A DNA stretch of 6,108 bases from Anaerolineaceae bacterium (GTDB lineage Bacteria > Chloroflexota > Anaerolineae > 4572-78), in the NCBI GenBank assembly GCA_024762375.1, contig JANTHQ010000129.1, positions 1 to 6,108 of the forward strand. Reading direction: 5' to 3'. The notes beneath the pieces are model-generated. The model was given only the letters and a program-made list of their open reading frames with translations. It did no database searches and was not told the DNA's origin. Shown piece after piece: positions 1 to 5,607 of the stretch. The translations under genes were made by a program, and so were the position numbers. The number at the start of each line of letters is the position of its first letter. The stretch's first letter is position 1.

Positions 1-1700
1 AAAATGTACAAATACAATCGCCCGCCATCGATGTCCGCCTGATGGGCCGGTGCGCGCCCGCCGAGCCACTGTGCCAGCGATTCTTCCGCCGGGGTGGTCG
101 TGCCGGGGTCGGCATCGAACACCCACACCGCGTTATTTTCCGCCGCGATTCGGTTCAGCAGGGCGGTCATTTTCGCATCCACCGAGGTGGTTGCGTCGGC
201 GTAATCGTCCAGCATATAAAACCGATGATCGCCGCGCAGATACGGGAAAAACCAGTCGTATGCCGTCTGGTCATTCAGCAAAATTGCCTCTTTGACCGGC
301 TGCTCATCCAGCCAGCGGATGGTTGCACCATACGGGCTGTTTTCCAGCCGGTTTGAAAAATACACCTGCCCCAGCCGCGCTCCGGCGGGAATTGCGCCCA
401 CCAACAGCACCGCCGCCAGCGCGACGGGCAACCAGCGCCGCACCGAAATCGCGCGCGGTGTTGCCAGTTGCGGCCACACCATCAGCGCAAATTCCCACCC
501 CAGCAGCACGATTATCACCGTGCGGGTGATGACTGTCGCCGCCAGCAGCCAGCCTTCGGCGGGGAACATGGCGAAAAACACATTGCCTTCGATGATATTC
601 ACCACGCTCAAAATGCTGGCATAAATGCCTCCCCGCAGATTGGGCAGCAGCAGGGCGATGAAAACCAGCAGCCAGCCGAGCCACTGCGGGCTGTACCCTT
701 TCGAATAGAGAAAAAAGAGGCACATCACCAGCGCGGTGAATGCCACTGCGACTTTCGGTTTGCGCCATTCAACGCGCCGTGTGACCAAAAATGCGCCAAT
801 CGCCGCGAAAATGAGCGAAATGACGCCCCACGGCAGCGGCGAGCCGGGGCCGTCGGCGGGTGTCCACGCCATATTCCGCATATCCAGCGGCGCAACGCCG
901 TAATGGAAATTACCTTCCAGCAGCGCCCACACCGTCTCCCAACTTTCCCGTCCCGCTGTGATGGCCAGCGGCGAACCGATGAGCGCGGGATTCATCCGGT
1001 AAAATGGATAGCCGATGGCGATGACGGTGGCGGCAAAAACGCCGATATATCCGGCGGCGCGCCGCAAATTCACATCCAGATTCAGCGCGGGAATTTTCAG
1101 CCGGAATTTGCCGCCTTTGGGCAGCAATTGCACACCCACCGGCAGCAGCAGCACCGGCAGCAGTTTTATCATAAACCCGATTCCGCCCGTGACAGCGCTC
1201 AAATACGGGCGATTTTCCAGCAGCAGATAGAGGCTCAGCAGAAAAAAGAAGATGGGCAAGCCTTCAAAATGGCCGGTCATGGTGTACACCGGCACGAAAA
1301 AGAGGGCGTACATCCCCGCCGAAAAAAGCGCGCGTTCCGGCGCAATTTTTTTGCCGATGGCGTACAGCACCACCAGCGTTCCGGTTTCGAAAATCAGCAG
1401 CGTGCCGCCAAACAGCAGGGTGAAAAACAGATTCGGCTCATTCCACGGCGGGAAAAACGTGCTGAGTTTCCAAATGCCCACCATTATCAGCGAAAAGAGT
1501 GGCGGGTACGGACTCCACAGTGATTGATAGGCGATATATCCCTGCCGCGACAGTTGAGCGAACTCCCGATACCAGTAAAAATCGCTGAAATCGAGCACCA
1601 GCCCGCCGGGGCGATACGCCAGCAGCGTCAGCGCGCGAAAGGTGACGAACAGCAGCAACAGCAGGATGAAGTTTCGGGTTTGAACTTTGTCATTCGTCAT
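1..1700 (-). CDS. GT-C superfamily membrane glycosyltransferase, 3' end off window
   Basis: An uninterrupted minus-strand frame of 566 codons runs from ATG at 1700 to the left edge, so the C-terminus is missing. Residues 11-29 form a first membrane helix. A loop at about 36-69 follows, with two acidic residues (D37, D40) and a YPPLF motif (65-69), as in GT39/GT87-like GT-C enzymes that use polyprenyl-phosphate sugars. Many hydrophobic helices follow, with HFEG at 144-147 and SKGYSPQW at 333-340, a motif also typical of GT-C mannosyltransferase-like proteins. From about residue 441 the chain becomes soluble, suggesting an extracytoplasmic tail. An in-frame TGA at 1706-1704 leaves ATG 1700 as the first possible start. 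There is no clear Shine-Dalgarno; translation is probably coupled to the upstream gene, which it overlaps by 11 bases. Sugar and acceptor are unknown. The fold assignment is fairly sure; the exact family is not. Confidence 0.85.
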   Translation of the reverse strand, partial: MTNDKVQTRNFILLLLLFVTFRALTLLAYRPGGLVLDFSDFYWYREFAQLSRQGYIAYQSLWSPYPPLFSLIMVGIWKLSTFFPPWNEPNLFFTLLFGGTLLIFETGTLVVLYAIGKKIAPERALFSAGMYALFFVPVYTMTGHFEGLPIFFFLLSLYLLLENRPYLSAVTGGIGFMIKLLPVLLLPVGVQLLPKGGKFRLKIPALNLDVNLRRAAGYIGVFAATVIAIGYPFYRMNPALIGSPLAITAGRESWETVWALLEGNFHYGVAPLDMRNMAWTPADGPGSPLPWGVISLIFAAIGAFLVTRRVEWRKPKVAVAFTALVMCLFFLYSKGYSPQWLGWLLVFIALLLPNLRGGIYASILSVVNIIEGNVFFAMFPAEGWLLAATVITRTVIIVLLGWEFALMVWPQLATPRAISVRRWLPVALAAVLLVGAIPAGARLGQVYFSNRLENSPYGATIRWLDEQPVKEAILLNDQTAYDWFFPYLRGDHRFYMLDDYADATTSVDAKMTALLNRIAAENNAVWVFDADPGTTTPAEESLAQWLGGRAPAHQADIDGGRLYLYI

Positions 1701-1709
1701 TTGTCATTT
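1689..1709 (+). repeat. Three tandem heptads (GTCATTY) at an operon junction
   Basis: Three adjacent 7-bp units read GTCATTC, GTCATTT and GTCATTT on the plus strand. On the coding (minus) strand the unit is AAATGAC, which contains the overlapping pair ATGA. The array encodes the last five codons and the stop of the flippase-like gene and, in another frame, the first codons of the glycosyltransferase. The same unit recurs at 2779-2799 and 4479-4492. Confidence 0.85.
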
Positions 1710-2676
1710 GCAAATCGTTACTTTTGAATGCCTGCGAAAATCCAAAAAAGTACGCTACTGCCCCGCTGACGATAATGAATGTCCAATAGCTGATGAAGCG
1801 GTTCAGCAGAATAATCAGACTGCTCTGGTCGGTATGGATTTGGAACAGGCTCAGCACGCCCAGCGCCGTGCCTTCCACCTGCCCAAGCGCGCCGGGAATG
1901 ATGGGTACGGCTGCGGCCAAATCTACTGTCATACCGGTGAAGGCAGCGATACTCACCGGGATGGTGATACCCAAACTGAGAATCACAAAATACATCAGAA
2001 AAACATCGCATAGCCAGATATAAATGCTCTGCCCGGCGACAGCCAGTAACAGTTGCGGATTTTTGCCCAGTTGCCGGATACTCGCCAACAATTCAAACCC
2101 GAAACGCACCGCACGGCGGTACATTTTCCACGGTAGCAACCGGAGGAAAAAGCCTTCCAGTTGCGGTGCGGCTATCAGCACCACGGCCAGCGCGACAATC
2201 AGCATCATCCCGCCGCCGAGCGTTTGCCACACCCAAGGCGGGGTTCGGCCCGGCAGCGCCCACACAGCCGCCACTGCCGCCAGCAACAAAATCGCCAAAA
2301 TATCGAGCGCGCGTTCGCTGGCGACCGAACCGAAACCATGCGACAACGGCACGCCGTGGTCACGTTTCAGCAGGCTGGCGCGCAGCACATCGCCCAGCCG
2401 CGCGGGGAGCAGCGCGCTCGCAAACCAGCCCGACACCAGCAGGGTGGTGGCGTATCGGTATGACACCCGGTGTCCCATACCGCGCAATACATTTTGCCAG
2501 CGCCAGCCGCGCATCACAAAGCCGGAATAGTGAACGAGTATCGCCAACCCCAAAAATATGGGGTCGATGCGCCGCAATGTGTCCATCGAAATGTCGATAT
2601 TCCCCACTTTCAGCAGCAGCAAAATAGTGAGTAATCCGAGCGTGAATATAATGAGGGCGCGAGAGTATTTCTTCAT
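1690..2676 (-). CDS. Flippase-like integral membrane protein, UPF0104 / LPG-synthase TM family
   Basis: A 328-residue protein starting MKKYSR, chosen over a start 17 codons upstream because that extension is polar, atypical and lies inside the promoter. Seen: an N-terminal helix at about 6-24, RGWRW at 56-60, LLPARLGDVLR at 89-99, SVASERALD at 117-125, IPGALGQVEG at 260-269 and a late RFISYW at 293-298. This order is the signature of the UPF0104 family (YbhN, AglD, the transmembrane half of MprF); the length of about 330 residues and 7-8 helices also fit. Members are linked to flipping or modifying lipids or lipid-linked sugars; the substrate here is unknown. No soluble MprF catalytic domain is attached. 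It heads a two-gene operon with the glycosyltransferase, consistent with glycolipid or surface-glycan work. The last residues (MTNDE) are encoded by a heptameric repeat, so the family proper ends at about residue 315. Confidence 0.85.
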   Translation of the reverse strand: MKKYSRALIIFTLGLLTILLLLKVGNIDISMDTLRRIDPIFLGLAILVHYSGFVMRGWRWQNVLRGMGHRVSYRYATTLLVSGWFASALLPARLGDVLRASLLKRDHGVPLSHGFGSVASERALDILAILLLAAVAAVWALPGRTPPWVWQTLGGGMMLIVALAVVLIAAPQLEGFFLRLLPWKMYRRAVRFGFELLASIRQLGKNPQLLLAVAGQSIYIWLCDVFLMYFVILSLGITIPVSIAAFTGMTVDLAAAVPIIPGALGQVEGTALGVLSLFQIHTDQSSLIILLNRFISYWTFIIVSGAVAYFFGFSQAFKSNDLQMTNDE

Positions 2677-2684
2677 AGAATTTG

Positions 2685-2713
2685 AGTGTACCCCAAACCG
2701 TTTGAACGGGCAA
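2685..2713 (-). promoter_or_regulatory. Sigma-70-type promoter for the membrane-protein operon, near-leaderless
   Basis: On the minus strand TTGCCC (2713-2708) lies 17 bases upstream of TACACT (2690-2685). Only 8 bases separate the -10 box from the ATG at 2676, so transcription would start 0-3 bases before the start codon. No Shine-Dalgarno precedes that ATG, which agrees with a leaderless message. The same -10 hexamer with good spacing occurs in the two other promoters of the window, which supports the call. Confidence 0.6.
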
Positions 2714-2748
2714 TTGCGTAAAATCAACCTTTGGAAAACCGCCCGTTC
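2704..2748. promoter_or_regulatory. Inverted repeat between divergent promoters, possible operator
   Basis: GAACGGGC at 2704-2711 is matched by its exact reverse complement GCCCGTTC at 2741-2748. The left arm overlaps the -35 box of the minus-strand promoter; the right arm lies in the -35/-10 spacer of the plus-strand promoter. An 8-bp palindrome, GCAATTGC (2710-2717), overlaps the left arm. The 29-base spacing is too long for a simple hairpin terminator. Binding by a regulator is inferred only from position. Confidence 0.3.
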
Positions 2749-2759
2749 TGTGCTACACT
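2731..2759 (+). promoter_or_regulatory. Sigma-70-type promoter for the pgeF-yggU operon, extended -10
   Basis: TTGGAA (2731-2736) is followed after exactly 17 bases by TACACT (2754-2759), with TGC directly before it as an extended -10. The expected start point is near 2766, which is the A of an ATG. It is the only good promoter seen upstream of the five-gene run. Confidence 0.65.
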
Positions 2760-2765
2760 TTGGGT

Positions 2766-2816
2766 ATGTTTGTTATTCGTCATTCGTCATTTGTCATTGG
2801 TAACCTGAAACTTTGA
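2766..2816 (+). CDS. Possible leaderless 16-codon upstream ORF ending on the pgeF start
   Basis: ATG at 2766 coincides with the predicted transcription start and opens a 16-codon frame, MFVIRHSSFVIGNLKL, whose TGA (2814-2816) overlaps the TTG start of pgeF (2813-2815) as TTGA. It is encoded almost wholly by the heptad array, so residues FVIRHSS and FVIGNLK repeat with a period of seven. It could be a coupling leader that delivers ribosomes to pgeF, which has no Shine-Dalgarno. It could equally be an accident of repeat expansion into an old 5' end. No conserved product is claimed. Confidence 0.3.
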   Translation: MFVIRHSSFVIGNLKL

Positions 2817-2855
2817 ACACCAAACTTGAAACCTCAAACCTGAAATTTGAAACCT
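2772..2855 (+). repeat. Array of 12 degenerate heptads running into pgeF
   Basis: The 84 bases tile as twelve 7-bp units without an indel. The first four are GTYATTN type (GTTATTC, GTCATTC, GTCATTT, GTCATTG); after a transitional GTAACCT, the rest are of an AAC-centred type such as GAAACTT, CAAACTT, GAAACCT and CAAACCT. The array begins just after the predicted transcription start and covers the first 14 codons of pgeF. Confidence 0.85.
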
Positions 2856-3595
2856 TTCCCGCGCTGGCGGGAACCGTGCACGGCATTTTTACCCGTCACG
2901 GCGGATACAGCCGCCCACCGTGGCACACCCTGAATTTCGGACATTTGGTGGGCGATGACCCAGCCGCGGTGGACGAAAACTTCCGGCGGGCGTGCGCCGC
3001 GCTGAACACCGACCCCGCACGGGTGGCGTCGCCGTTTCAGGTGCACGGCAACCGGGTGTGGCACGTCACCGCCGACAACATTTCGTTTCGGCAGGAACGC
3101 GCCGATGGAATGATAACCCGCGAGCCCGGTATTCTGCTCCATATGCGCTTCGCCGATTGCACACCGCTGCTCTTTTTCGACCCGGTGGCGGGTGCGGTGG
3201 GGCTGGGGCATGCCGGATGGCGCGGCACGATGCAGAACGTGGCCGGCGCAGTGGTGCAGGCGATGGCCGATACGTTCGGCAGCCGCCCCGCCGATATTCG
3301 GCTGGTCATCGGGCCTGCTATCGGCCCGTGCTGCTATCAGGTGGGGGAAGATGTCCTCCACGCGGCACACCAATCGTTTGCCGACCCCGAATCGCTGTTT
3401 GACCGCGCCAACGGCGATATGAAATTTAATCTGTGGGAAGCCAACCGTCGTCAGGCGGAAGCGGTGGGCGTGGGTGAAATTATCGTCAGCGGCATTTGCA
3501 CCGCCTGCCACACCGATGATTTCTTTTCCCACCGTGCCGAACGCGGCAAAACCGGGCGTTTCGGTGCGTTTATCGGGCTAAAAACCGGCGATTAG
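2813..3595 (+). CDS. pgeF: Peptidoglycan editing factor, laccase-domain (YfiH/YlmD) protein
   Basis: A 260-residue protein, normal family length. Conserved elements in order: GIFTRHGG (24-31), NFG (41-43), QVHGN with H78, ADGMIT (97-102), ADCTPLL with C116, GHAGWRG with H133, GPAIGPCCYQVG (167-178), CTACHTDDFFSHR (229-241) and GKTGR (245-249). H78, C116 and H133 are the expected metal-binding and catalytic trio. The E. coli homologue removes misincorporated L-Ser from UDP-MurNAc precursors; relatives also act as purine nucleoside phosphorylase or adenosine deaminase, so the physiological reaction here is open. It is cytosolic. The start is TTG at 2813: the frame is closed by TAA at 2801-2803 and a start at GTG 2876 would lose the first conserved strand. 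There is no Shine-Dalgarno. Residues 2-15 are encoded by a heptad array and show a seven-residue period (NTKLETS, NLKFETF). Confidence 0.92.
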   Translation: MNTKLETSNLKFETFPALAGTVHGIFTRHGGYSRPPWHTLNFGHLVGDDPAAVDENFRRACAALNTDPARVASPFQVHGNRVWHVTADNISFRQERADGMITREPGILLHMRFADCTPLLFFDPVAGAVGLGHAGWRGTMQNVAGAVVQAMADTFGSRPADIRLVIGPAIGPCCYQVGEDVLHAAHQSFADPESLFDRANGDMKFNLWEANRRQAEAVGVGEIIVSGICTACHTDDFFSHRAERGKTGRFGAFIGLKTGD

Positions 3596-3724
3596 AGATT
3601 GGAGATTGGTAATTTGTGATGCGGGATAGAGATAGAGACGAGGATTTCCCATTTGACTTTGGACTTGAAACTTGAGACTTGAAACCTTGAACTTTGAACC
3701 TAAAACCTAAAACCTGAAACCTGA
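3592..3724 (+). repeat. Heptad-repeat spacer between pgeF and yggS
   Basis: The whole spacer tiles in 7-bp steps. Units at 3592-3619 are TTNGNNA type (TTAGAGA, TTGGAGA, TTGGTAA, TTTGTGA). A worn section, 3620-3654, keeps the length but little of the motif. Ten clear units at 3655-3724 follow (GACTTTG, GACTTGA, AACTTGA, AACCTTG, AACCTAA, AACCTGA and similar). The pgeF stop codon lies in the first unit. No terminator hairpin or promoter is seen, so yggS is probably read through from the pgeF promoter. Confidence 0.85.
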
Positions 3725-3727
3725 CCT

Positions 3728-4468
3728 ATGACCATTGAAACAAACCTTCAAACAGTTCAAAACCGAATTGCCGCCGCCGCACAGCGTGCCGGGCGAGACC
3801 CCGCCGATGTGACGCTGGTCGGCGTCAGCAAATTCCACCCGGTGGATGCCATGCTGGCAGCCTATCGCGCCGGGTTGCGACATTTCGGCGAAAATCGCGT
3901 AGAGGAAATTACGGCAAAAATTCCCGATTTTCTGGCGCAAATTGACCCCGCCGACCCGCCCGAAATTCATATGATTGGGCGGTTGCAGAGCCGGAAAGTG
4001 CCGCAGGTACTGCCGCACGTGCAGATGATTGAATCGGTGGACACCGTCAAACTGGCGCTCCGCATCAACCGCATCATCCACCGCGACAACCTGCCGCAGA
4101 TGCCCATTTTGCTGGAATGCAACATTTCCGGCGAGCCCACCAAAGCCGGATTTCCCGTTTCCGGTTGGGAAACAGATGAGACTGTGCGTGCCGCATTTTG
4201 TGCCGCCGTGGATGAAATTCGGTTGCAGAACAGCATTCAAATTCTCGGCTTGATGACCATGGCGCCGATTGTGAGCGACCCGGAAGAAGCTCGACCCGTT
4301 TTTGCCCGGTTGCGGCAATTGATGGCGTTTTGCGCGGAGCGCATTCCACAGGTACAATGGAAACACCTTTCAATGGGTATGACCGATGATTTTGAAGTTG
4401 CGGTAGAGGAAGGCGCGACCATCGTGCGCGTGGGACGCGCTATTTTCGGCGAGAGAGAAATTGGTTGA
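3728..4468 (+). CDS. yggS: PLP homeostasis protein, YggS/YlmE/PROSC family
   Basis: A 246-residue, single-domain TIM-barrel protein that binds pyridoxal 5'-phosphate and buffers free PLP in the cytosol; it has no firm catalytic role. Seen: VSKFHP with K35, the PLP-linking lysine; HFGENRVEE (52-60); HMIGRLQSRK (81-90); CNISGEPTKAGF (131-142); GLMTMAP (174-180); LSMGMTDDFEVAV (214-226), which with GAT and VRVGRAIFG (233-241) forms the phosphate-binding end. Length is typical (225-250). ATG 3728 gives the standard N-terminus leading to AGRDP. No Shine-Dalgarno is present, since the heptad spacer reaches within three bases of the ATG. Loss of YggS upsets amino-acid and vitamin B6 balance in other bacteria, and its adjacency to proC is widely conserved. 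Confidence 0.95.
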   Translation: MTIETNLQTVQNRIAAAAQRAGRDPADVTLVGVSKFHPVDAMLAAYRAGLRHFGENRVEEITAKIPDFLAQIDPADPPEIHMIGRLQSRKVPQVLPHVQMIESVDTVKLALRINRIIHRDNLPQMPILLECNISGEPTKAGFPVSGWETDETVRAAFCAAVDEIRLQNSIQILGLMTMAPIVSDPEEARPVFARLRQLMAFCAERIPQVQWKHLSMGMTDDFEVAVEEGATIVRVGRAIFGEREIG

Positions 4469-4510
4469 TTGGAGATTGGTCATTCGTCATTTGCCCAATT
4501 GCAGATTGGA
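4465..4510 (+). repeat. Short heptad array between yggS and proC
   Basis: Units TTGATTG, GAGATTG, GTCATTC and GTCATTT run from 4465 to 4492, then decay through GCCCAAT to a last GATTGGA at 4504-4510. The yggS stop TGA (4466-4468) is inside the first unit. The terminal TTGGA is the only weak Shine-Dalgarno for proC, 7 bases before its ATG. Both motif types of the other arrays (TTGGAGA and GTCATTY) meet here in one register. Confidence 0.7.
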
Positions 4511-4517
4511 ATAAATT

Positions 4518-5339
4518 ATGCTTGAAAACAAAAGAATCGCCTTTATAGGCAGCGGAACGATTGCTCAGGCGATGATTGCCGGGCTGGTGAACCAAAATCT
4601 GGTTGACCCGCAGCATATCATTGCCAGTGGGCCGCGCAAAAGCCGCGGCGAGCAACTGACCAAACGGTACGGCATTCGCCATACCACAAAAAATACCAAT
4701 GCCGTGCGCGACGCCGACATTGTGGTGCTGTCGGTAAAACCGCAAGTAACGCCGGAAGTGCTGGAAGAATTGCACGACAAAATTAAACCCGACGCGCTGG
4801 TGATTTCGGTGGCGGCGGGGGTGCCCATCAAAAAAGTGACCACCGGTTTGAACCATCCGCTGGTGGTGCGGGTGATGCCCAACACCCCGATGCGGGTTGG
4901 CAAAGGTATGTCGGTGTGGACGGCAACGGATAGCGTTTCTGATGCGCAACGCGGGGCAGTGCAAGCCATTTTCCAATCGCTGGGGAAAGAAATTTTCGTC
5001 AGCCACGAATATTTTCTCGATATGGCGACGGCACTTTCGGGCAGCGGGCCGGCATACGTCTTTTTGTTCATCGAAGCGCTGGTAGATGCCGGTGTGCATA
5101 TGGGATTCTCTCGAAATGTGGCGGAAGAACTCGTTTTGCAGACAATGGAGGGGTCGGTGGAATTTGCGCGCCAACACCAGCGCCATCCCGCCGAACTGCG
5201 GAATATGGTCACATCGCCGGGGGGCACCACCGCCGACGCGCTGTATCAACTTGAAAAGGGCGGATTTCGCACCATCACATCAAAAGCAGTTTTTGCTGCA
5301 TATCAAAAATCAAAAAAATTAGGGGGAAGTGATTCGTGA
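4518..5339 (+). CDS. proC: Pyrroline-5-carboxylate reductase
   Basis: A 273-residue enzyme that reduces 1-pyrroline-5-carboxylate to L-proline with NAD(P)H, the last step of proline synthesis in the cytosol. The N-terminal Rossmann domain shows IAFIGSGTIAQAMI (7-20) with the dinucleotide-binding glycines, DIVVLSVKPQ (67-76) and VMPNTP (119-124). The C-terminal helical dimer domain shows ALSGSGPAYVF (172-182), AGVHMGF (191-197) and VTSPGGTTADAL (231-242), the substrate-binding signature. Length is typical (about 265-280). ATG 4518 gives the usual short lead-in to the first strand. The last codons (KSKKLGGSDS) include an A7 run and the AGGGGG Shine-Dalgarno of yggT, and the stop TGA overlaps the yggT start as GTGA, so the two are translationally coupled. 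Confidence 0.96.
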   Translation: MLENKRIAFIGSGTIAQAMIAGLVNQNLVDPQHIIASGPRKSRGEQLTKRYGIRHTTKNTNAVRDADIVVLSVKPQVTPEVLEELHDKIKPDALVISVAAGVPIKKVTTGLNHPLVVRVMPNTPMRVGKGMSVWTATDSVSDAQRGAVQAIFQSLGKEIFVSHEYFLDMATALSGSGPAYVFLFIEALVDAGVHMGFSRNVAEELVLQTMEGSVEFARQHQRHPAELRNMVTSPGGTTADALYQLEKGGFRTITSKAVFAAYQKSKKLGGSDS

Positions 5340-5596
5340 ACGCTGTTGTAACCATACTGATCATCCTGCTCAATTTACTGCAATGGGCAATTCTCATCCG
5401 CGTGCTGTTGTCTTGGCTGCCGATGGCGGGTATTCGGATTGACCCATACAACCCCATCATCAAAATTCTGTTTGATATCACCGATCCAATTTTGGTGCCG
5501 TTGCGAAAATTTACAACCATCGGAATGATTGATTTGAGCCCCATCGTGGCCTTCATAATTATCGGCATTTTAATCGGGCTGCTGGGCGGACTGTAA
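5336..5596 (+). CDS. yggT: YggT/YlmG family small membrane protein
   Basis: An 86-residue protein with two hydrophobic segments (about 4-28 and 68-86) joined by a loop. Family marks: IRVLLSWLP (21-29), NPIIKILFDITDPILVPLR (39-57) and IDLSPIVAFIII (65-76). The family belongs to the inner membrane; homologues are associated with osmotic tolerance, chloroplast/cyanobacterial nucleoid distribution and division clusters, but no reaction is known. The start is GTG at 5336, overlapping the proC stop by four bases and preceded by a strong AGGGGG (5321-5326), which decides the start. The first residues lead directly into a membrane helix, as in relatives. Confidence 0.93.
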   Translation: MNAVVTILIILLNLLQWAILIRVLLSWLPMAGIRIDPYNPIIKILFDITDPILVPLRKFTTIGMIDLSPIVAFIIIGILIGLLGGL

Positions 5597-5607
5597 CGGA
5601 GTGGCGT

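Noticed and set aside
468..1523. Long plus-strand frame of 351 codons
   Set aside because: It lies antisense to the glycosyltransferase, is rich in His, Gln and Arg with no hydrophobic core or recognisable motif, and vanishes as a candidate once the clean minus-strand membrane protein is read.
3592..3724. CRISPR array or mobile-element remnant in the pgeF-yggS spacer
   Set aside because: The period is 7 bp with no longer repeat and no unique spacers, and there are no terminal inverted repeats or transposase fragments.
4440..5249. Minus-strand frames of 269 and 221 codons under proC, and similar frames under pgeF, yggS and yggU
   Set aside because: They are antisense shadows of strongly conserved genes, with composition set by the codon bias of the opposite strand and no promoter or Shine-Dalgarno.
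5311..5332. A7 run at the end of proC as a possible programmed frameshift
   Set aside because: Either shift meets a stop within a few codons and yields almost the same protein length; nothing suggests a fused product with yggT, which has its own start and strong Shine-Dalgarno.
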